Assembly: GCA_049366695.1 (NCBI GenBank)
Contig: JBMNCR010000027.1
Location: forward strand, 1 to 62,523
Reading direction: 5' to 3'
DNA from: JBMNCR01 sp049366695
Lineage (GTDB): Bacteria > Bacillota > Clostridia > Eubacteriales > Alkalibacteraceae
DNA length: 62,523 bases
In this document: positions 1-8,123 of the stretch, one piece after another
Numbering within the stretch: position 1 is the stretch's first letter
Layout of the letters: each line of letters starts with the position of its first letter
Position numbers and translations under genes: made by a program
The notes under the pieces: model-generated
Databases searched by the model: none
Told to the model about the DNA's origin: nothing
What the model saw: the letters and a program-made list of their open reading frames with translations, nothing else

Positions 1-135
1 ACTGGGTTCGGATATACACCATTACCTTAAGCATCGCGAGTTCCGATAATTTAGGTTCTCTTTGAGTTCTTTCCGTTAGTGCTGGCGAAAGCGTGTTTGA
101 GATTGTATAAAAAGCACGCATCAACTTCGTTATGT
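1..135 (+). other. possible right end of an IS200/IS605-type element
   Basis: This stretch encodes no intact protein but can form small hairpins: CTTTC (70-74 region) with GAAAG shortly after, then GCGTG paired with CACGC before a TCAAC at about 120-126. Elements of the IS200/IS605 family end in subterminal hairpins followed by a TCAA-type cleavage site, and the ends of their tnpB genes overlap a guide RNA. The assignment is weak because no transposase coding sequence is visible; it would lie to the left of the window. It could equally be an unrelated structured RNA. Confidence 0.25.
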
Positions 136-412
136 AGTCAACTATTCATTATTAATTATATTCATTGTAATTGATTTCCTTTTATACTATTTCAGTTTTT
201 TTAGTAGTCTGTTAGTCTGTTAGGATAAGAGGATTCTTTTTGGGGATTAATATTAACTATTGCTAAATTATCGTTTAACCATTAGTTATATGCAGGACTG
301 GCAAGCTTACAATAACTACTCTATAAGTTTTAATAATTTAATTAACAAATAATGAATAAGAATAAATTTTTTGTAGACAATAAATGTACGATAAAATAAG
401 GAGGTAAAATTT
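136..412. other. AT-rich leader before DUF3892 gene
   Basis: No gene is seen. A short direct repeat of AGTCTGTT occurs near 204-220. The right edge carries the ribosome binding site AGGAGGT (about 401-407) of the following small gene. Confidence 0.4.
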
Positions 413-634
413 ATGATAATCACAAAAGTGAAAAAGAATTCAGATGGTGACATAACTGATATAATGCTTGATAATGGAAATGTATATTCAATTCAAGATG
501 CAATACCTATGGTTCGTAATGGAGAAATTCAAGGTGTTAATGTAGGTAAAGCTAGAAATGGAAAAGAATTCATAAGAAGTGATCCAAATAATAATAAAAA
601 TGATAATTTAGATAATTTACCTACTTTTCAATAA
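413..634 (+). CDS. DUF3892 family small protein
   Basis: A 73-residue soluble protein with no signal peptide or membrane segment. The pattern ITKVKK, then D-x-MLDNG, then Y-SI-DAI, then a G-x-I-x-GVNVGKARNGKEFIRS stretch matches the DUF3892 family, whose function is unknown; family members are single-domain proteins of about this length. The tail (about residues 56-73) is Asn-rich and low in complexity. A clear AGGAGGT ribosome binding site lies six bases before the ATG, and a strong hairpin terminator follows within 15 bases, so it appears to be monocistronic. Nothing in the neighbourhood indicates a role. Confidence 0.75.
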   Translation: MIITKVKKNSDGDITDIMLDNGNVYSIQDAIPMVRNGEIQGVNVGKARNGKEFIRSDPNNNKNDNLDNLPTFQ

Positions 635-645
635 TTAATTATAAT

Positions 646-688
646 AAAACAACCTCAACAATGATTAAATAATTGTTGAGGTTGTTTT
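646..688. terminator. bidirectional hairpin terminator
   Basis: Perfect 17-bp inverted repeat (646-662 and 672-688) with a 9-base loop. It has AAAA on its left edge and TTTT on its right edge, so it can end transcription of the DUF3892 gene (plus) and of the converging MFS gene (minus). Confidence 0.9.
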
Positions 689-696
689 ATTTAAAA

Positions 697-1875
697 TTAT
701 TTTGCTTCGCCTTCTGTTTCTATAGTAGTTTTTTTACGTGAGATAATTATAGTATAAACCACTACAAAAGAAACAAGGCATACTACTCCAAATGCAACTG
801 GAAATTTGATCCAAGTAGTATTTATTAATCCCATTAACCAAGCAAAGAAAAATGAAGCAGCAAAACCTGCTACACCACTAAAACTGTTCATCAAAGCGAA
901 AGCTTTTGGTGTTGCATATGCGGGCATCATATTTCCTACAATCATCATAACTGCAGGCATACCAAGACTAAATCCAAATCCGGTCATAGTCATACCTATT
1001 ACTAATAAAGTCAAAGAATTAGCAAATAACACAGTAGTAAATCCTATTGCTGCTATGCCTAATCCCAAAGGAAGTGTATATTTTTTTGTTTTTTGAAAAA
1101 CTTTACCAAATAATAGTCCTGCAACCATGCCTCCTACAGTATTCATTGTAAGTACAAAACCTGCAGATGCAGCATTACCCAAACCTTCACCTAGGATAAT
1201 AATTGACATATTTAACATTACAGGCATCATTATTAGCATTAACAAACCAAATCCAAAAGCTATTCCCCATATAGCAACAGGCATTTTAAATTTAGGCGCT
1301 CCTTTTTCTGTAACTGGTGCAGCTGGTGGATTAGGTAACCAAATAAATACTATAGCTAAAACAACCAATATCAATATATGTACAAGGAAGGTATGTTTCC
1401 AGCTAATTACACATAATATTCCACCTAACATTTGGAATACTATGCCACCTATATTCATTATTACACTTGTTAATCCCATTAGGGTAGCAACTTTTGGTCC
1501 TTCAAAAAGACCAAACATTAAACCAGGACCAAGAGGTGCAATTAATCCTAAAGACACTCCAAAAAGTGCTCTCATAATTAAAATTGCATAAAAATTGCTC
1601 CAAAAAAATGGTACTATACCTGAGATTGTCATTAATAAAAATGCAAATATTAACATTCCCCTATAACTCACTACTTTAGGTGTAAGAGACCCTGCTATTA
1701 AATTCCCTGGTACCATCATTAGGGAAGGTATTGTCGCTAGCATCATAATTACAGACGGTGATATATTAGGAAAAGCCATAGCTAAATTTGCAATTGCAGG
1801 AGTAACTGCACCAGGTGACATCATAACAAAAGATAAAGATAGAACTGCTATTGTCATAAAAAACTTTTTATTCAT
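697..1875 (-). CDS. MFS transporter, unknown substrate
   Basis: A 392-residue, very hydrophobic protein with about twelve predicted membrane helices, the length and two-half layout of a major facilitator superfamily permease. The first helix (about residues 7-29) is followed by a proline-rich MSPGAVTPAIA region. The loop after helix 2 is short, the central loop near 180-195 is polar (NPPAAPVTEKGAPK), and the C-terminus is basic and acidic (SRKKTTIETEGEAK), as expected for a cytoplasmic tail. The start is preceded by GGGAG. Many such proteins export drugs or sugars; no substrate can be read from the sequence. It is transcribed alone, converging on the DUF3892 gene, with a long untranslated or non-coding stretch upstream. 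Confidence 0.85.
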   Translation of the reverse strand: MNKKFFMTIAVLSLSFVMMSPGAVTPAIANLAMAFPNISPSVIMMLATIPSLMMVPGNLIAGSLTPKVVSYRGMLIFAFLLMTISGIVPFFWSNFYAILIMRALFGVSLGLIAPLGPGLMFGLFEGPKVATLMGLTSVIMNIGGIVFQMLGGILCVISWKHTFLVHILILVVLAIVFIWLPNPPAAPVTEKGAPKFKMPVAIWGIAFGFGLLMLIMMPVMLNMSIIILGEGLGNAASAGFVLTMNTVGGMVAGLLFGKVFQKTKKYTLPLGLGIAAIGFTTVLFANSLTLLVIGMTMTGFGFSLGMPAVMMIVGNMMPAYATPKAFALMNSFSGVAGFAASFFFAWLMGLINTTWIKFPVAFGVVCLVSFVVVYTIIISRKKTTIETEGEAK

Positions 1876-2601
1876 TTATAAATCTCCCTTCTTTGAGCTT
1901 CAATTATTTTAAATTTTTCTGAGAATAATAATTGATAGCATTTTTTTAACGTATTAATTAGCAGCATTTCGAAAAACAAGTACTTTTTGTGATTAAAGAT
2001 TATAAATAAATCATCAAAATTTTAAGTTACCATATCATAAACCTCCTTTTTATTATTTTCATGTAAAATACTTATGCTAATGTTATATGTAGCAATATCT
2101 ATACCAAAACGAGTTTTTTCAATAAAAAACAATGAAATAAAATTGTTAGAATAATAGAACTATAAGATTATTACTAGTGAAAAAGCATCTAGTATGCTTT
2201 GCTAGATAACCTTTGTGGTAACTTTGACATAATATAAATAAATAAATTATTTACTGTAGAAGTATCATGCAAAAAAAGATAGGAGAATACTTTTTTTTAT
2301 TGAATAAATAAGCAAAGCTTTTATAATTAATATTCAAATGTAGCACAATGCCACATTTGAATATTAATTGATTATTAAACTAATAAAAGAAAAATATAAA
2401 TTAAATAAAAAAAATGGTGAATTTAATGAATAGAAGAATAGAAATATAAAGAATTTTGAACTTTTATAAGAATTTGATCATATATTTGCGATTTTTGTTA
2501 CAAATTATTAAACTTCTACAAGTAGTTTAATGCAATTATTTTTTTTGCTACATGTGCTACTAATCCCCAGTTAAGTATAATAATACTTTATTATTTTGAT
2601 A
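1876..2601. other. long intergenic region with a perfect palindrome
   Basis: About 730 AT-rich bases with no convincing gene. It contains a strong AGGAGG at 2042-2047 (minus strand) followed eight bases later by a three-codon reading frame (ATG at 2033, stop at codon 4). Beyond that stop the same frame stays open until a TGA that overlaps the MFS start codon as ATGA. It also contains a 16-bp perfect inverted repeat (2326-2341 and 2353-2368) around an 11-base centre. The repeat lacks a U-run on either side, so it is not an obvious terminator. Confidence 0.6.
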
Positions 2602-2660
2602 GTACAAAAAAAACACATAAACAGTTTATATATTTACACTGTTTATGTGTTAGTTTTTTT
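2602..2660. terminator. terminator downstream of purB
   Basis: A 14-bp inverted repeat (2612-2625 and 2638-2651) with a 12-base loop. A run of A on the left gives a U-run on the minus-strand transcript after the purB stop, and a run of T on the right gives one for the plus strand. Confidence 0.9.
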
Positions 2661-2712
2661 TTTACTTTTTCTTCATAATCTACAAGTTAAAAATAAATGT
2701 TTTTTAGCTTTC

Positions 2713-4146
2713 TTATACATTTACTTCTCCCTTTTCTCCAAGCAAATTTTTATTTTCATCGAGTATTGGTTTTATTATTTCTTCTATAAATTCTACTACT
2801 TGTTGGGGTGCTCTACCAATATATTTATTTGCATCTAAAATATTATCAAAGTCACTTTCATTAAGTTTAAAACTAGCATCATTTTTAATTCTTTCAATTA
2901 AATCATTACTTTTACCTTCAATTTTTACTTGTTTACCAGCTTCCATAGAATGAACTCTTATCTTTTCATGCAATTCTTGTCTATCTCCGCCTTTTTTAAC
3001 GCCTTGCATAATTATGTTTTCTGTTGCCATAAAGGGTAATTCATCATTTATACGCTGTTGAATTACTTTTTCATAAACTACTAATCCTTCGGTGACATTT
3101 AGACAAATATTTAAAATAGCGTCTACGGCAAGGAATGATTCAGGTATACTGATACGTTTGTTTGCTGAGTCATCTAATGTTCTTTCAAACCACTGAGTAG
3201 AGGCTGTTATAGCTGGGTTTAATGCATTTACTACTACATATCTTGCCAGCGCTCCTATTCTTTCCGTTCTCATAGGATTTCTTTTATATGCCATAGCAGA
3301 AGAACCAATCTGTTTCTTTTCAAATGGTTCTTCTATTTCTTTTAAATGTTGTAACAATCTAATGTCATTACTGAATTTGTATAAGCTTTGTGCTATACCA
3401 CTTAAGACATTACATACCTGACTATCATATTTTCTAGGATATGTTTGTCCTGTTACTCTATATGAATCATTAAAATTCATTTCTTTGGCAACCAATTTAT
3501 CTAGTTCTTTTATCTTATTATGATCTCCTTCGAACAATTCCATAAAACTTGCTTGTGTCCCAGTTGTGCCTTTTACTCCTCTTAATTTTGTATTTTGAAG
3601 TAAGTGGTTTAGGTCTTCTAGATCCATAGTTAAATCTTGAATCCAAAGGCAAGCTCTTTTTCCTACAGTTGTTAATTGTGCTGGTTGAAAATGAGTAAAT
3701 CCTAGAGTAGGCATATTTTTATATTTCATTGCAAAATCAGATAGTTTATCAATACAATTAACTAATTTTCTTTTTACTAATTCAATTCCTTGCGTATAAA
3801 CTATTATATCAGTGTTATCTCCAACATATGCACTGGTGGCACCGAGATGAATAATTCCTTTAGCATTAGGACATTGTTCACCATATGTGTGTACATGAGC
3901 CATAACATCATGTCTCAGTTCCTTTTCTTTAGCTTTAGCAAAATCATAATCGATATCATCTAAGTTGATTTCTAATTCTTTAATTTGTTCTTCAGTAATT
4001 GGTAATCCTAATTTTTTTTCTGATTTAGCCAAAGCTATCCATAGTTTTCTCCATGTTTTAAATTTATTGTCTGGAGAAAAAATGAATAATGCTTCTTTTG
4101 AAGAATATCTTTCAATTAACGGATTTACATATTCATTTGTTGACAT
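2713..4146 (-). CDS. purB: adenylosuccinate lyase
   Basis: PurB acts twice in purine synthesis: it splits fumarate from SAICAR and from adenylosuccinate to give AICAR and AMP. The 477-residue length fits the family. The fumarase/aspartase superfamily signature is present as GSSAMAYKRNP at residues 281-291, carrying the flexible catalytic serine loop. H152 in GFTHFQPAQ is the conserved general-acid region, and the TSAYVGDN stretch near 104-111 is a substrate-binding loop. The start codon lies 2 bases after the stop of the upstream aminotransferase gene, so the two are probably co-transcribed and coupled. A strong terminator follows. It is clustered with amino-acid metabolism here rather than in a pur operon. 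Confidence 0.95.
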   Translation of the reverse strand: MSTNEYVNPLIERYSSKEALFIFSPDNKFKTWRKLWIALAKSEKKLGLPITEEQIKELEINLDDIDYDFAKAKEKELRHDVMAHVHTYGEQCPNAKGIIHLGATSAYVGDNTDIIVYTQGIELVKRKLVNCIDKLSDFAMKYKNMPTLGFTHFQPAQLTTVGKRACLWIQDLTMDLEDLNHLLQNTKLRGVKGTTGTQASFMELFEGDHNKIKELDKLVAKEMNFNDSYRVTGQTYPRKYDSQVCNVLSGIAQSLYKFSNDIRLLQHLKEIEEPFEKKQIGSSAMAYKRNPMRTERIGALARYVVVNALNPAITASTQWFERTLDDSANKRISIPESFLAVDAILNICLNVTEGLVVYEKVIQQRINDELPFMATENIIMQGVKKGGDRQELHEKIRVHSMEAGKQVKIEGKSNDLIERIKNDASFKLNESDFDNILDANKYIGRAPQQVVEFIEEIIKPILDENKNLLGEKGEVNV

Positions 4147-4148
4147 TA

Positions 4149-5348
4149 TTACACTCCTTGTTTTATATAGTTTTCTATTCTATCTAGACCTTTTTTTATT
4201 TCTTCCATGCTAGTGGCATATGATATACGCATAAATGAATCTAAACCAAAAGCAATTCCCGGTACTAATGCTACCTTTTCATCATCTAATATTGCATTTG
4301 CAAATTCTAAAGAGGTATTAACTAATTTACCATTATAAGTTTTTCCAAATAATTTTGATATATTTATAAATACGTAAAATGCTCCTTCTGGATATATATA
4401 GGTTAATTCTTTTATTTCATTTAATCTTTCTATCATATATTTTCGTCTTTTATCATATGCTTCTACCATGTCAGTAATAATACTTGAGTCGCATTTTAAA
4501 GCTCCAATACCTGCGTATTGAGTTATAGAAGATGGATGTGATACTGCATGTCCTTGTATTCGTCCCATAGCTTTTATCACATGGCTATTTCCAGCTGTAT
4601 AACCTAAACGCCATCCTGTCATAGCAAAATCTTTTGACATTCCATTTACAACAATTGTTAGTTCTTTCATTTCTTTACTTACTTGTGCTATACTGAAATG
4701 TTTTTTATTATCATATATTAGTTTTTCATATATTTCATCAGATACAACATATATATTATTTTCAATAGCAATCTTAGCAATTTCTTTTAACTCGTCTTTA
4801 GAATAAAGTGATCCAACAGGATTACTAGGAGTATTTAATAATATAGCTTTAGTGTTATTAGAAATTTTATTTTTTAATTCTTGGGGAGTCATTTTAAAAT
4901 TATTTGATTCTTTTGTTTTAATAAAAACAGGAATACCATCGGTTATTCTTATTATTTCTGGATAACTTACCCAATATGGTATAGGTATTATTACTTCATC
5001 ACCCGGATTTAAGATAGCTTGAAAAGCTGTTGACAAACTATGTTTAGCTCCACTATTTACTATTATTTGTTCAGGTGAATATTCTAAATTATTATCTTCT
5101 TTAAATTTTTTGCTGATTAATTCTCTAAGTTCTAATAATCCAGTAGCTGGAGTATATTTCGTATGACCTGCATTAATTGCTGCAATTGCAGCTTCTTTAA
5201 TTGGTATAGGTGTATCAAAATCAGGTTCTCCTGCTCCAAATCCTACTACATCATCCCCTTGTTTTTTAAGTTCCTTTGCTTTAGCTGTAATAGCTAGTGT
5301 CATAGACGGCTGTGTATTTTGCACCCTATCTGATATCATTTTTTTCAT
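4149..5348 (-). CDS. class I aminotransferase, probable aspartate aminotransferase
   Basis: A PLP enzyme expected to transfer the amino group between aspartate and 2-oxoglutarate. From the ATG at 5348 it is 399 residues, the usual length for this subgroup. That start has GGAGGT eight bases upstream, whereas the longer open frame back to 5384 lacks a ribosome binding site and would overlap the regulator gene. The PLP lysine is K239 in SKDFAMTGWRLGY, the pyridine-nitrogen aspartate is in SDEIYE (about 203-208), and NTPSNPVG (about 172-179) is the substrate-contact segment. Substrate choice among aspartate-like enzymes (AspB, aromatic or broad class I) cannot be fixed from sequence alone. It lies between a PadR-like regulator and purB in one operon. 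Confidence 0.88.
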   Translation of the reverse strand: MKKMISDRVQNTQPSMTLAITAKAKELKKQGDDVVGFGAGEPDFDTPIPIKEAAIAAINAGHTKYTPATGLLELRELISKKFKEDNNLEYSPEQIIVNSGAKHSLSTAFQAILNPGDEVIIPIPYWVSYPEIIRITDGIPVFIKTKESNNFKMTPQELKNKISNNTKAILLNTPSNPVGSLYSKDELKEIAKIAIENNIYVVSDEIYEKLIYDNKKHFSIAQVSKEMKELTIVVNGMSKDFAMTGWRLGYTAGNSHVIKAMGRIQGHAVSHPSSITQYAGIGALKCDSSIITDMVEAYDKRRKYMIERLNEIKELTYIYPEGAFYVFINISKLFGKTYNGKLVNTSLEFANAILDDEKVALVPGIAFGLDSFMRISYATSMEEIKKGLDRIENYIKQGV

Positions 5349-5367
5349 TTTATAACCTCCATAATAA

Positions 5368-5739
5368 TTAACTATAAACTGCATTTATTATACTTTCAAG
5401 CATTTGAATTGAATCATTTATCAATACTTGATAATTTTTTTTAATTATTTCTAAATATTCTAAACCCTCGTCTGTTATTTTATAATACCTTGTCGTTCTT
5501 TTTACTGGTTCACTCCACCACCCCATTATGTGTCCTTCATCTTCTAATTGCCTTAATAAGGGATATATCATTCCTGGGCTTGGTGCCCATTTGTCTTTGA
5601 AAATTAAAGTAATATTGTCAATAATTTTATTGCCATACAGTTGTTCTTTGCTTAACATATTTAGTATTAGTAGCTTTACAATTGCAGTCATACTAATTTT
5701 AAAAGTTGCATTTCTATTTCTTTCGGCCTTATATGACAT
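5368..5739 (-). CDS. PadR-like transcriptional regulator
   Basis: A 123-residue winged-helix DNA-binding protein. The stretch LYGNKIID, then WAPSPGMIYPLLRQLEDEG, then a basic KRTTRYYKITDEG wing is characteristic of the PadR family, which usually represses nearby transport or stress genes. The C-terminal helix (about 95-123) would be the dimerisation arm and is short, as in the PadR-s2 subgroup. Its ATG follows the TAA of the PHP phosphoesterase gene with no spacer, and the aminotransferase begins 20 bases downstream, so all three appear to share a transcript. Its target and ligand are unknown; the adjacent MFS gene is separated by other genes and is only a guess. Confidence 0.82.
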   Translation of the reverse strand: MSYKAERNRNATFKISMTAIVKLLILNMLSKEQLYGNKIIDNITLIFKDKWAPSPGMIYPLLRQLEDEGHIMGWWSEPVKRTTRYYKITDEGLEYLEIIKKNYQVLINDSIQMLESIINAVYS

Positions 5740-6558
5740 TTAAATTTCACTTCTCTTTTCTTTTAATTTTTTAATATAATCATATGGAATTTTTATAGAA
5801 CCAATAAATGGCTTTTTACTAGGGTGCGATGAATGGCAGTCAGATCCTCCAGTAATTAGCAATTTATTTTTTTTTGCAAATGAATAATAATTCCTAGTAT
5901 GTGAAGAGTTGTGTTTAAAATGATAAACTTCAACTGCATCAATTTTCATATCAATTATATCGTTGATAACACTTTGGTTTTTTATTAAACCTGGATGAGC
6001 TAATGTAGAAATCCCACCAATTTTTTTTAATAAACTTATTACTTCAATTGGAGAAATTTTTCGTTTTGCTACAAAACAAGGTTTTCCTGGTATTAAATAT
6101 TTATTAAATGCATGAGCAAAATTATCTGCATAGCCTTTATCCACTAATACTTGCGCAAAGTGTGGTCTTCCTATTACATTATCATCATTTCTTTTTAGAT
6201 CTTTTTCATTAATTACTATTCCTATAGATTTAAATTTTTCAATTGTTTTTTTAGCTCTTTGTTTTCGATTAATTTGTAATTTCATTAAATAATCTTTTAA
6301 ATTTGGATCTTCTATATTAAATAAATAACCTAATATATGTATATCCTCATTATTGTAAGTTGTACTGAACTCTACACCTGGAATTATTTCCACATTAGAA
6401 TTATTAATTTTTAAAGCTTCAACTGTACCTGCAATAGTATCATGATCTGTAATAGATATGGATTTTAAGTTTAAATCATTTGCATAATTTATTATTTGTT
6501 CCACAGACAACTTACCATCTGAATAATTTGAATGTATATGTAAATCGGCATATTCCAT
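5740..6558 (-). CDS. PHP-domain phosphoesterase (nucleoside bisphosphate phosphatase / RNase AM type)
   Basis: A 272-residue PHP-domain metal-dependent phosphoesterase. Metal-binding motifs run in order: DLHIHSNYSDG at residues 5-15, ITDHDT at about 36-41, GVEFS at about 61-65, LAHPG near 190, and GSDCH near 241. This arrangement matches the YciV/TrpH group, whose studied members hydrolyse 3',5'-nucleoside bisphosphates and can trim RNA 5' ends. The insert between GVEFS and LAHPG is the helical cap of this group. It is the first gene of a minus-strand run with PadR, the aminotransferase and purB. The exact substrate is inferred from the family. Confidence 0.88.
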   Translation of the reverse strand: MEYADLHIHSNYSDGKLSVEQIINYANDLNLKSISITDHDTIAGTVEALKINNSNVEIIPGVEFSTTYNNEDIHILGYLFNIEDPNLKDYLMKLQINRKQRAKKTIEKFKSIGIVINEKDLKRNDDNVIGRPHFAQVLVDKGYADNFAHAFNKYLIPGKPCFVAKRKISPIEVISLLKKIGGISTLAHPGLIKNQSVINDIIDMKIDAVEVYHFKHNSSHTRNYYSFAKKNKLLITGGSDCHSSHPSKKPFIGSIKIPYDYIKKLKEKRSEI

Positions 6559-6706
6559 AACAATTCTCCTTTGATACTAAGACATTATAACATAGAATTA
6601 TATCATTTTATATCTATAAAATCTATTAATCGTGGAAATAAAAAAACGTCTGCAACACTTTAGTTGGACATTCATTTAGAAAGAGTTAACAGTTATTTCT
6701 TTCATT

Positions 6707-6746
6707 AAAAAAAAGAGATGAATACATATTTTTTGAATTTCATCTC
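6707..6746 (-). terminator. spoVS terminator
   Basis: Minus-strand hairpin GAGATGAA (6739-6746) with TTCATCTC (6715-6722), followed by eight U residues (6707-6714). It lies about 125 bases past the spoVS stop. The rest of the 6559-6872 gap holds no recognisable gene. Confidence 0.85.
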
Positions 6747-6872
6747 AAATTACAGAAAACTACGTATTTTAGCATTTTTACCATCATTAAAGATTTAGTT
6801 TGTGATAAAATACTAATTCAAATAAATTATACTTTTCCGATAAAAAAATGATTATAATCTATTTTTTTATGA

Positions 6873-7133
6873 TTATCTTGATTGTATAATTAATTTTATG
6901 CCTGTTCTTTCTTGACCTTCAATATTGATGTCCGTAAAAGCAGGTATGCAAATTAAGTCATAACCACTTGGAGCTACATAACCTCTAGCAATTGCAATTG
7001 CTTTAATAGCTTGATTTAACGCACCTGCACCAATTGATTGTATTTCTGCACTACCTTTGTCTCTTAAAACTCCTGCTAAAGCACCTGCAACAGAATTAGG
7101 ATTAGATTTTGCTGATACTTTTAATACTTCCAT
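6873..7133 (-). CDS. spoVS: stage V sporulation protein S
   Basis: An 86-residue Alba-like nucleic-acid-binding protein needed in Bacillus for normal passage through spore coat assembly and septation stages. The near-invariant family sequence is obvious: MEVLKVSAKSNPNSVAGALAG at the start, IGAGALNQAIKAIAIARG in the middle, and the DLICIPAFTDINIEG strand near the end. Length is exactly that of the family. AGGAGG precedes the ATG. It is transcribed from its own upstream region, which contains a SigH-like promoter, and ends at a strong terminator. Its presence downstream of ymdB and rny is a standard arrangement in spore-forming Firmicutes and is one of the reasons for calling the host a spore former. 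Confidence 0.96.
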   Translation of the reverse strand: MEVLKVSAKSNPNSVAGALAGVLRDKGSAEIQSIGAGALNQAIKAIAIARGYVAPSGYDLICIPAFTDINIEGQERTGIKLIIQSR

Positions 7134-7186
7134 TAGAAAGCCTCCTTTATAACGTACATTAAAGCAAATACTGTTTAACTATAGTA

Positions 7187-7211
7187 CTTCTACATAAAAA
7201 TGGAAACTCCT
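7187..7211 (-). promoter_or_regulatory. SigH-like promoter before spoVS
   Basis: Read on the minus strand: AGGAGTT (7205-7211), an 11-base spacer, then GTAGAAG (7187-7193). This is close to the SigH consensus (AGGAWWW, about 11-13 bases, GNNGAAT) with two mismatches. spoVS is SigH-controlled in Bacillus subtilis, which supports the reading, but no experimental evidence exists here. Confidence 0.35.
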
Positions 7212-7216
7212 TCTTT

Positions 7217-7993
7217 TTAAAAAATATTTATAAAATTTTTTATATTACGACATTTTCCTGTGTTTTCATCAATATCAACTATTATTCCATTGACTTGAAC
7301 TTGTCCTGAAGCAATTTTAAATTTAATTGGTCTTTTACTTTTAAGTTGATTAATTATTATATCTTTTTCTATACCTAAAATTCCGTCATATGGACCCGTC
7401 ATACCAACATCGGTAATATATCCTGTGCCTCCAGGAAGTATTCTTGTATCAGCTGTTTGCACATGAGTATGTGTTCCATAGACTAATGAAGCTCTACTGT
7501 CTGCATAATATCCCATAGCGATTTTTTCTGATGTGGCTTCAGCATGAAAATCTAAGATTATTACTTTGCATGTATCAGATAACTTGTTTATTATATTGTC
7601 AAATGTATTAAATGGACACTGAAGATTATTTAAATATATAATTCCAGAAATATTTATTACACCGATTTTAATTCCATTTTTTTCATATATAGTATAACCT
7701 TTTCCAGGACAAGGTTGCGGGTAATTACCCGGTCTAATTAAGTTGGGATAATTATCTATAAAATTAATTGTTTCTTTTTTGTCCCATACATGATTTCCCA
7801 TGGTTATTACTTCTATCCCATATTCAAATAATTCTAAAGTATTTTTTTCAGTTAGTCCATTTCCTCCGGAAGCATTTTCACAATTAGCAATAGTAAAATC
7901 AGCATTAAAATCTAAAACAAAATTTTGCAATTTTTCTTTCATTATATTTCTACCTGGTCTTCCAACTATATCTCCAATTACTAGTATTTTCAT
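7217..7993 (-). CDS. ymdB: YmdB family metallophosphoesterase
   Basis: A 258-residue calcineurin-like phosphoesterase of the YmdB family; the Bacillus enzyme hydrolyses 2',3'-cyclic nucleotides and affects biofilm and late developmental gene expression. Metal-ligand motifs are visible: GDIVGRPGR at about residues 7-15, ANCENASGG at about 37-45, MGNHVWD at about 65-71, DFHAEATSEK near 148-157, and GTHTHVQTAD near 173-182. Length is typical. It lies between rny and spoVS, and the rny-ymdB pairing is conserved in Firmicutes, which fits a shared role in RNA metabolism and cell-fate control. Confidence 0.94.
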   Translation of the reverse strand: MKILVIGDIVGRPGRNIMKEKLQNFVLDFNADFTIANCENASGGNGLTEKNTLELFEYGIEVITMGNHVWDKKETINFIDNYPNLIRPGNYPQPCPGKGYTIYEKNGIKIGVINISGIIYLNNLQCPFNTFDNIINKLSDTCKVIILDFHAEATSEKIAMGYYADSRASLVYGTHTHVQTADTRILPGGTGYITDVGMTGPYDGILGIEKDIIINQLKSKRPIKFKIASGQVQVNGIIVDIDENTGKCRNIKNFINIF

Positions 7994-8095
7994 TTTTTCC
8001 TCCTAATGTTTACATTCAATAGCATATTTATTATATCATAGCAGTATTAGTATAATATCCAGAAAATAAGCAATTTATAGGATTTGAATAATTAC

Positions 8096-8123
8096 ATAAA
8101 AAAAAGGAGAGTAATCTCTCCTT
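8096..8123 (-). terminator. rny terminator overlapping the stop codon
   Basis: Minus-strand hairpin AAGGAGAG with CTCTCCTT (8104-8111 and 8116-8123), four-base loop, followed by a U-rich run. Its first arm overlaps the rny stop codon at 8122-8124. Confidence 0.85.

Noticed and set aside
806..1591. Open frames on the plus strand opposite the MFS gene
   Set aside because: They are antisense shadows of an obvious membrane transporter, with no ribosome binding sites and no family features.
2596..2838. 80-codon plus-strand frame rich in Phe and Tyr
   Set aside because: It runs through the purB terminator and the end of purB; composition reflects the T-rich sequence.
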